Below are positions 10,772 to 22,200 of a stretch of 24,729 bases of DNA, one piece after another (positions within the stretch are counted from its first letter, which is position 1; each line of letters begins with the position of its first letter). The position numbers were made by a program, and so were the translations under genes. Source of the stretch: Parachlorella kessleri (taxonomy: Eukaryota > Chlorophyta > Trebouxiophyceae > Chlorellales > Chlorellaceae); contig BBXU01001715.1 in NCBI GenBank assembly GCA_001598975.1, positions 1-24,729 on the forward strand, read 5' to 3'. The notes beneath the pieces were generated by a model. The model was not told the DNA's origin. It saw only the letters and a list, made by a program, of their open reading frames with translations, and searched no databases.

Positions 10772-10940
10772 CAACCGGCCTTGCTGCAGCCTCTTCTGCA
10801 AGATTTGACCTCTGCACACATCGATTCTAAAGGCAGGTAGGGCAGCCGCAACACCAGCACACCGCCGCCAAGAGCCACCGCTGCCCATTCCCGCCAGCCC
10901 TCTACGGCTGCACTGCTGCCGCCGCCTCCTTTGCCAACGC

Positions 10941-13983
<3,043 letters not shown>

Positions 13984-14656
13984 CTGCACAGAGCAAGGTA
14001 GGGGAGGGGAGGCGGCAGTTCAGTGGGGCTGGCTGGCACTCCAGCCCTCCCCCACGTTCGTCAAAAGACGGGCAGGGTTGGTCTAAAGAGTGCTGGACAG
14101 TGCTGTGGCTCCCCACGGCTGAACAAACAGACTGCCCAGCAGCCAGGTAATGGCCTTTGGCTACACAGCAGACGCCATGCTGCCCCTGACACAAAGAGCT
14201 GCATAAGTCCGTGTCGCTGCACCAATACAAGCTGCGCTCTGAGAACGCCATGCTGAAACTAGTCCGCTGGCCATGCAGCCGCCCACTGCCATCCACTGTG
14301 CTAAACAGGTGCCGAAGTACGGAAGCTGCTATACAAGCTGCGCAAAGGACATGCTGCTTCCCTGTCCCACTGCCGGCATGGGGCTGCTATCATGTGCGTG
14401 CTATAACACTATAGACCATGTATTACCTTGATGTAAGGGCCGGTAATAACCCGGAAAGAGGGAGATGGGGGGAGGCAGCGAGTATTTCCGCTCCCACTTA
14501 CAGCCTCGTACTAGGTTTTAGGCACCCGGGGGGGTTACTGCTCTTGGGAAATCCCCTCGGACGGCGCATGCGAAGCAGTTTGGGTTCAACTCGATTTAGC
14601 CTTCTGAAACGCCCTGAGTCGTAGCTCGATTGGGAGATGTGCTACTGCCGGCTGCC
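13984..14656. promoter_or_regulatory. Divergent 5' region of RPL8 and the SANT-domain gene
   Basis: 673 bases lie between the two start codons. The part next to 13983 looks like the 3' end of an intron read on the minus strand (pyrimidine-rich, ending CAG at the ATG). The RPL8 leader exon and promoter must therefore lie further right. A TATA-like CTATAACACTATAG occurs at 14401-14414. No other gene is seen. Confidence 0.4.
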
Positions 14657-17600
14657 ATGCAAGCCATGAAAGTTTGCGAAGAGCTAGGAAGCAAGGATCA
14701 GCCAGCAGCAGATGCGAGCCGTGTGACGGGGAGGAGGGCTGCCAGGAAACCTAGGATCAACTACTTGGACCTGCTTGGTGGGATTCTAGCTGAGCAGAAC
14801 GCCGACCCCAACACTCCCAGCCAGCGTGGCAAGCAGGCAGGGCGCAGGCAGGCATTGGAGCAGCACCAAGACCAACAGGAGCAGAAGCAGGCCAAGGCAG
14901 GCCAAGCTGCTGGGCCCAAGGCAGCAGGCAAGGGTGGAAAACGCAAAGCCGCTGCCTTACAGGCACCAAACGAGGAGGCGGTGTCCCTGGAAGCGGCCCA
15001 GGAGTTGTCACGGGGGCTGCAGCGGGCAGGAGATGACGACGAGGCAGCTGGACAAGCCACCGCAGCTGGCCCAGCTGCTGCGGCAGCTGCAGGCAGGCAA
15101 GACAGTGAGGCAGAGTGGAATAGTGAAGATGAAGCAGCACCTAGGCGGAAGCAGCGGCAGACTAAGAGGCGACAGCGGCGGCTTGTGGACATGCATGGTG
15201 CTGCGGCAGCGGGGCACCAGGAACCAGACGACTGCGACAATGAGTTTGAGCGTGCGGTGAGCACTAGCTGTGGCGGCGTGTCACGAAGAACCTCCACTAC
15301 ATTTGATGCTGTTTGTGCAGATCGCCCGCTTGCAAGTGTCTGGCCACACCTCACGGCCAAACATGAACATGACGGCCAATGATGGACAGGGCACCGCAAG
15401 GATATCAGAATGCCCAGCTGTGACCGTGTCTCTCATATATGGACCCCTTGAGTGCTGCTGCTGCAGCGGTTGGAGAGGATACGGCGAAACCAGGAGGTGC
15501 TGGCGCAGCTCGGCATCTGCCAAATGGCCCAGGACCTTGTCACCACTTGCAACCAGCCGGCGCAGCAGCAGGCTGGGGAAGCGGGGGCGCAGCGGTCCAG
15601 CAGGCCAAGGGAGGTGCGCAGCCATTCAAAGCTATGTACCATCGGTATGCGGGGGCAGGTGGCTTTAATTGTAGCTAAAAGAACCCATTGTGGGGTGCAA
15701 GGCATGCGCTTTGGGTCGCACCCGCCCTTTGGACGGTGAGACAAGACCAGACCAGTCCCGCTGCTCTTCTGAAATTTGATTACCTGCTGCAGCGCCGGCT
15801 GCCGGCAGCACCAGCTGAAGCAGTGCCCTGCCGCAAGTCGGCCCGCATGCGTGGCCTGGAGCCCAGTGCTGCAAACGAAGCACAGGCTCAGCTGATGACA
15901 GCAGAGTCTACCGACAAGGACCATGGTAAGCTGGTGGTAGTGTGGACTGCGGGTGCGGTGCGCGCATATTTATGACCACATCTCACTGGTAAATGTCCGC
16001 CTGTCCTTCAACATTTGCAATTGTGAGCTCCAAGCTTGTGGACTTCTGATGGCAGCCTAGAGGAGGTAGGAATGCAACCAGCCAGTAACCAGCAATCGGA
16101 ACTGGCCTAATAACAGCAGAACTGGTAACCTGGCAGCGCCACCTGCCGGGAAAGCGCAGCACACCAACACTCGTGCAGCTTGTTTTGGCTGCAGAGAGTG
16201 CCGGCCTGTTGGAACTGGAGGAGTACTTTGCTCTAGTGGGCAAGGACGTCAGCAGTACCCTGGTGGTTGACGGTCACTACCATGGCTGGGTCAGCCCTGC
16301 TGTGTGTGAGCGGTATGGGATTGCTGGCGACCCTGACGAGGCCTGGGAGGCGGGCGGCGGCGGCAAATTCAGCTTCAAGATTGACAAGAAAGGTAAACAG
16401 CAGTTGAAAAGGCACGCACGGCCTACACCATCGGCAAGCGTGGGGAAAGGGTTCATCGCTTATCATATGAGCGTCCGGTGCTGAAGCACCAACGTTAGGT
16501 AGTGCAATCTTGTAAGCAGAGCACGTCCAATAGCTAAGTGGCATAATGCCTACCTGTGCTATCGCATCTAGTCTGGTATAGTCTAACAGCGTACCGCTAC
16601 CTGACCATGCTGCCCTGAGTCCCCCTAATCGCAGCTATCCCAGCAAATCTACGGAGTAAGGGCTGGAGCGATGCCCGCGCCTTTGCACACACCATGCTCA
16701 AGAAGAACCCCAACTCCTACTTCTACCGCCATGTAGCTCCACATGAGCAGCAGGTGGGCAACTCTGGCAGGCATCTTTGATGAGCGCTAGTGACTGACGG
16801 GGTGCTTTTTGGTATTGTAAGGGTCTTGCATCCTATGGCTTCGGCCCCAGGTAGCCAGCCAGTGGTTGTCGACAGAACATATCTAGGCAGGCACCAGCTG
16901 GTGGGTTGACAGGCCTTTTTTAGCGGATGGGCCTTTGTGGGTCTCGCGCAATAGCTGACACCTTGGCGCGTGTAAACCCAACTCTCTAGAAGGTACATTG
17001 TCCCCAACTCTGTGACATTCCTCGGAACAGCCCTTCCGGCTGGACAATGCTACTGGGGTTTGCTGGTGCTGCTGCAGGCACAAGGGGAGTGGACTGAGGA
17101 GGAGCACGAGCTGTTCCTATCTACCGCCAGGGCAAACGGCGTGGGAGACAAGTGGGGCCTCTTTGCCTCTTACATCCCCCAGAGAGTGGGCTACCAGTGC
17201 AGCGCTTACTACAGGTGACACCATGAACATGGTCACTTTGGCGGCGTATGCAGCAGCACTTTATTAAAAGCACAGCTTCCATATACACCTGGGGACAGGG
17301 GATCTCTCGTGGTGGGCCTAGAAAAATATCAAGGCAATATGATTCTCGCTTGCTGGGCAGTGTGACATGCCCCATTTAAAAGGTGGTCTCAGGATGCTCT
17401 GCCGCCCCGGTTCTGAGTGATGCCCTCCTTGCCTACCACCGACCCCTCCCACTGCTTGCTTGCTAGGGCCCTGCCTCGTTACACAAGGGACGGGGCCTTC
17501 TGCCAGCACCAACTCCTCAACACACAATCACTTACCATCAAGTCCAACAGCCCAGCTAACCCTCCAACCCGCTGCATTTTTTGGTTTGCAGGGACGTCAT

Positions 17601-17709
17601 CATCCCCCAGGGCCTCGTGCTGGACAAGCGCTTCAAGATAACCAGGAACGGCAGAGCCGTCTTTGTGGGCCAGGCGCACTGCCCAGCACCTGCAGATGGC
17701 ACAGCCTAG
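14657..17709 (+). CDS. Myb/SANT-like domain nuclear protein
   Basis: Seven exons: 14657-15256, 15467-15613, 15793-15925, 16195-16392, 16635-16753, 17078-17214, 17592-17709 (TAG). They total 1452 nt, 483 aa, with all phases matching. Residues 1-200 are disordered and rich in Ala, Gln, Lys and Arg, with acidic patches (DDDEAA, SEAEWNSEDE) and basic runs (RRKQRQTKRRQRR) that could act as a nuclear signal. Exon 2 starts with RLERIRRNQEVLAQLGI, a short helical motif seen in plant and algal nuclear proteins. RKSARMRGLEP follows. The end (about 384-470) runs NPNSYFYRHVAPHEQQ, then a Myb/SANT-like helix set with W404, W425 and Y443 at the usual aromatic positions, and DKWGLFASYIPQRVGYQCS. I infer DNA or chromatin binding; the exact family name is uncertain. 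A 15-nt microexon (15321-15335) between exons 1 and 2 would also keep the frame. Confidence 0.78.
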
Positions 17710-17946
17710 GCGCATGCGCGCAAGAGGACTGCTTCTGTATATAATGCTTGAAGCCCAAACTGTTATATCCTTCATCAACCTCTCACTCAGCCGTGCTGTC
17801 TTGGCATCGTTACAAAGCAGACTGTCACGTGCTACGAGGGTGCTGCTAAGCATGTTACAAACTCTTAAACAATTGCATGCTGTTCTACCTAGTCGACATT
17901 CACGTGGGACCCGCTGAGAGTCTATATCCTCTTCTCGCTGACTCTG
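17710..17946. other. Convergent 3' region of the SANT and plastid-protein genes
   Basis: 237 bases separate the facing stop codons. Two TGTAA motifs lie on the minus strand (17859-17855 and 17814-17810), suited to the plastid-protein gene. No TGTAA is present on the plus strand for the SANT gene, so its poly(A) site must use a variant motif, and the two transcripts probably overlap. Confidence 0.5.
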
Positions 17947-18934
17947 TTATTGTAGCACATGCCAGTGCTTAGAGAGGCTCCACGCCCGTCCCCTGCATCC
18001 AAGTAAGCAAAGCCCATTGGCTCGTTCCTTCCTCCCAGCAATCACAAGCGCAGCATGCCTCCATGCCTGACGCCTCCCGCACTGCTGGAACCTATCCGTG
18101 ACGACATCTGTTATCACAATGGCGACCATCTCACTCATCCAGGGCTGCAAGTTCGGACGAGGTCAGGACCAACTCACCAGCCAGGCATACAGCGCCGCCT
18201 TGGCCTCAAGGAACCACTTCTGCAACAAGGCATGCGCCGCTCGGCGTGACCACAACGACACGAACACTTCGGAGTGGAGGTTGCCGATGAAGACATGCAA
18301 CACCCCTGACTTTGGAAGAAGTGGTGACCGCCTGATGCCAGACTGGACATAAAGAATTGCCAGTCGCTCTTAGCAAACCATGATCTGCTTCACCTGACTA
18401 CACCATATGGGCAGAAGCATGTTTACAACATATGCCCTCATAGCCACCCTACTCACCTGGACTTGAGGCATGTGCTTGAACTCCTCATCTGCCTCCATGC
18501 TCTGCAGGCTCTTGGGTCGGGGCTCAGAGGGAGCATCAGTCTTGGCTGGCTGTTTCTGCGCTGCCAGCCGGTCCTGGATGACCTGGCGCTGCTGGTCCTG
18601 GTTCTGCAGACCGAAACGCGATGGGCAGCGAGATTGGTTAGGCGTGCCAAGTGCCGCCCCAGGCGGCGCTCCGTCCTCCTTGCGCGCTGATGCAGTTGCA
18701 AATACAACCATTACAAACCGCATGGTCTTTCGGCACCCACGGCTTTGGGTCCCTGCAGGAAACCCTTCAAACGAACTTGCTCACCGCGGCAACAGGCTCT
18801 GGACCCCTGCCAGCAGCCTTATGGTGCTTCTTCTTGCTACAAACAACAAGTCGGCTGCAACCCGTGCGACGACTGCTGTTGCTGCGCCCCTGCAGAGGCT
18901 GGGGTGCAAGCCGGAGAGTCGCTAGCGTTGCCAT
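17947..18934 (-). CDS. Small predicted plastid-targeted protein, unknown function
   Basis: Exons 1 (18934-18785) and 2 (18603-18457) are well supported. The start MATLATLRLAPQPLQG and following Ser/Arg-rich, acid-free stretch ending VVCSKKK look like a chloroplast transit peptide cut near the Cys. Splice sites GTGAGC and CTGCAG join in phase 0. Exon 2 is hydrophilic and acidic to mixed (QDQQRQVIQDRLAAQKQ, EADEEFKHMPQVQ). The rest is tentative. Exons 18219-18178 (KWFLEAKAALYAWL) and 18144-17947 join in phase 0, end at a TAA and have a TGTAA 88 bases downstream, giving 178 aa. The last exon is poorly conserved-looking and may hide another intron. If intron 2 is retained, the frame ends at 18370, and a TGTAA at 18427-18423 could end a shorter transcript. 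I do not recognise a family. Confidence 0.5.
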
Positions 18935-19223
18935 CTTCTTGGGTGGCCGATCAAGGTCGCACAATGTACAGGAACACGAAATATATGGGAGTACAAGTGT
19001 CGGGAACGTGCACGGAGGCCTTTGTGCAGGTCAGCGGGCTGCCACGCTGTCCAGATTCCGGATCCAGGAACCCCACCCTGCGAGGAGCAAGCTTAGGACG
19101 CTCAGCGTATTAACACTTTGCCCAGATAATCTGGCCCATTTAGCGCCACTGGCACCGTAACGAGGGCCTGGGGGGTACTGCTTTGCCGCTACTTGATCAG
19201 AAAGAAGTAGTTAAGCCTAAGGG
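18935..19223. promoter_or_regulatory. Divergent promoter region of plastid-protein and DCD-Kelch genes
   Basis: Only 289 bases separate the two start codons, so this must serve as a compact bidirectional promoter if both gene models are right. I see no clear TATA box or repeated element. Confidence 0.4.
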
Positions 19224-22200
19224 ATGGGGGCAGGCCGAAAAACGTAAGTTTGGAGTCTATTTTGACATTAGCTCTTTCGGTAGCCACGGGGGTACGGCAC
19301 CTTCCATGCTCTAGGCAGCACGTCCTCCATAAAGAGTTCTTGGTCTCCAAAGAGTTTTCTAGGTAACCAAGGCTACTACCCTGCTCTTTTTCCCTGCAGG
19401 TTCAGCTATGATGTCGATACAGTGCAGAACACGAATTTCCAGTGAGTGCTCAGGACTAGGGGACAGTCCGGAGTAAAATGAGCGAGGCAGAGAGTTGGCC
19501 TCTCAAGACTTAAGACTTAACTGGGACCTCAAACCCGCGCTGAGATAACGACAACACGGGTGGTTAGCTGTGCTGCTTTTGGCTCCTTGCAGGTTTGAGC
19601 TAGCACAGAAGAACCTGCAGTCCGGTCTTGGGGGTGTCATCTTCAGTGAGTTGCTGAATTTTCCATGTACCAAGCATACTGGTGTGGTGGCTGGCTGTCA
19701 GGAGATGATTCAAGGGGTGGGCTACTGAAGGTTAGGTTGGTACAAGTCCTGCTTGGGTTAAAGTGGATTGCTCGGTGGGGTTACTGACTGGCTGTGTCTT
19801 CTGTGCTGTGGCTGCAGTTTGCAACAACAACACAATGAACGAGGTGAGGGCGTCTGTTGGTGCCTCAGGAACACACAGATGACTAATCGTTGTCGTATGC
19901 TGTGCAAGACGAGCAATCACTGGCTGGCGTTGCGGCCTTCAGAGGCTTCTCACAGCTGGAGCCCGTGCCCCGTTTGCTCCCCTGCAGTGCAAGAACGGCT
20001 TGATCTTTGGCCTTCCTCCCCCGCACTGGTGTTATGTGCAATATGTGAGGATCGGGTGAGTAAGTGGACTGTCTCGCCCGCTCCTGAGTATCATTTATAC
20101 ATTTGGTCGAAACACTGACTGTGCCCTGTGTGTTCATGGCGCTTGGCAGTACGGTGCGGAAGCGCAGGAAGGTTGCTGTTTTGCACTTGCTCTCTGACCC
20201 TTGCCGCTCCACAATGCGACCATGCTCCTTCCCTGGGGCTTGTGCAGCATGCCCCTGTTCCTCTTCAACGTGAACGACCGCAAGCTGCACGGCATCTTCC
20301 GCGCTGTGACAGACGGCGACTGGGAGATTAACCCTTACGGTTAGTGTGTGGGAAACACTCTCAGAGCTGGGCAGGCTTTTGCAGGGGCGCTTCCAACCAC
20401 CCCATCACCCGGGTGCACCGGATGCTGTTTGACAGCTGAACACCTTGGACTTGTAAGTGTACGATATTACCACCTCACAACCGATACCTTGTGGGGGGCC
20501 TGCTGCCAGGCCACCAAGCAATCAGACGCTGGCCGGTCGTCGGTCTAAGTTGAGTTGATGGGTTGGGCTGAGGTTGTTACCGAGTTGATGGGTTGGGCTG
20601 AGGTTGTTACCTGGTTGCAAGGTGTGCCAGTTTGACTGGGGGCCGCGGCTGCTCTGCCGCATGGCTGGCTGGGGTCCTGGAATGGTCCCCAACAGTAAAC
20701 GAGTGTGCTTCGCAGGCTGGACAACCCCCGGCTCTCGTACCCAGTACCCTTGCCAGGTCCAGGTGAGGCGGCTGGCTGGGTGGGTGTTGCATGGCTGGAT
20801 GGCGCATGGGCCGGTGGGTGGGTGGTAGGTGGGTCGATTGTGTATTTGGCCATGCCCAGGACACCTGTGCATAAGCGTTGGTGGCACGCAACTTGGTAAG
20901 TGTGCTCGGGTCCTGTTTGTGCCTGGCTTGAGTCTACTGTTGTCAGTCTGGGGTAATGGGGAAAGACTGTACTGACGGAGCTGTATGCAGAAATTCTCCC
21001 AAATCTTGCCTGAGCTGCCTACACTTTCCACTGCTCTGGCCTGTGGCCACCTGTGCAGGTCGAGTTGTACAACGAGTGCCCGCCCGTGTCTGAGAAGTGA
21101 GTTGGGCATTGCTGTCCAGCACAGTGCCGGGAGACCAATTTTTGGGACCCTCATTGCTTCTGGGCATGCCATGCTTGTTGTGGAGTACCCGGCGTGCAGC
21201 TACCCACGGCAGCAGTTGACAGCGCTGCAGAGCCACCTACTGAAGAGGAGCCCCACACATTCTCACATGTGGGGGCCCTTTAAGGAGGCATTGGGGAGAC
21301 GTTGGTCACCTGGTGTGCTTAGCTCTGATGGGCCCGCCTTGCAGCCCAGTTCTAGTCGAGTTGTGCCCAAGACTGCACCAATTGTTTCACGTAGTCTGCA
21401 ATCAAATGTCAAGGGTGCGAGCGCAACCTGAGACCCCACGCCCCTATGTTGTACAGGAAGTGCCACCCACCGGTCCCAACCAACTACCTACCATTCAGCG
21501 ACATGCACATGCCCAGGTGCAGGGCTGCACCACGCTCCTGACACAGCCCCCCCCCCCCCCCGCTCCGCACAGGCAGTTCCGCCCCGTCATCGCCTCCAAC
21601 TACCTCAACGACGGCTCCGAGAAGTTCCTGCTGGAGCTCTCTAAAAAGCAGGCCGCCGAGCTGTGCAACCTGTTCCGCCAGGTCAAGGAGAAAACCGGCG
21701 GCGGGCCCGGCCCAGCTGGCCCCGTCTCGGGGCTGGCTCAGGAGCTGGGCGGGGCCAGCCTCAACTCCACGGCCTCCTCGTTTGTGCCCTCCCAGGTGGG
21801 CGGGGCATGTGGTGGGTGGGTTTGTATGAGGGCGCTTGATAGGAAAGTGGCGGGCGAGAGGTGTGCCCTCCCAGGTGGGCGGCGTCTATCTGTGGTGGCT
21901 GGGTTGTTGCTGAGGCTTGACAGGGGACTGGGCGTGCGGGAGGTGTGCCTTGCCCCTGGCACATGAGCTGGTGTGTGTGGCGTGTGTGGTGTGGTGGATG
22001 GGTTGGTACCTGGGGGGCTTCGTAGGGAATTTGCGGGCGAGAGGTGTGCCCTCCCAGGTGCCTGAGCGGGGCTGGGGGCACACTGCAGTCTGGAGAGTGG
22101 AGGCTAGTAGGCTACATGTTAGGTCGATGGCATAGAGACTTATATGCACACCAGACTTGGGGACTGGCGCAGGCTCCGGCCAGCTCAGCGTGGGGTGCCC

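Larger units (their letters stand above)
10492..10940. other. Convergent 3' region of the Ala-rich and RPL8 genes
   Basis: This 449-base stretch lies between two stop codons that face each other. It holds one TGTAA on each strand (10631-10635 plus, 10771-10767 minus), placed 140-170 bases after the respective stops. No gene is visible. The two 3' ends do not need to overlap, but lie within about 130 bases. Confidence 0.6.

Noticed and set aside
14520..14600. tRNA-like B-box resemblance (GGGTTCAACTCG)
   Set aside because: No matching A box, acceptor stem or cloverleaf can be drawn.
18098..18352. 84-aa plus-strand frame opposite the plastid-protein gene
   Set aside because: No signal peptide, no domain and no splice partner. 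The minus-strand exons fit better with the TGTAA motifs downstream.
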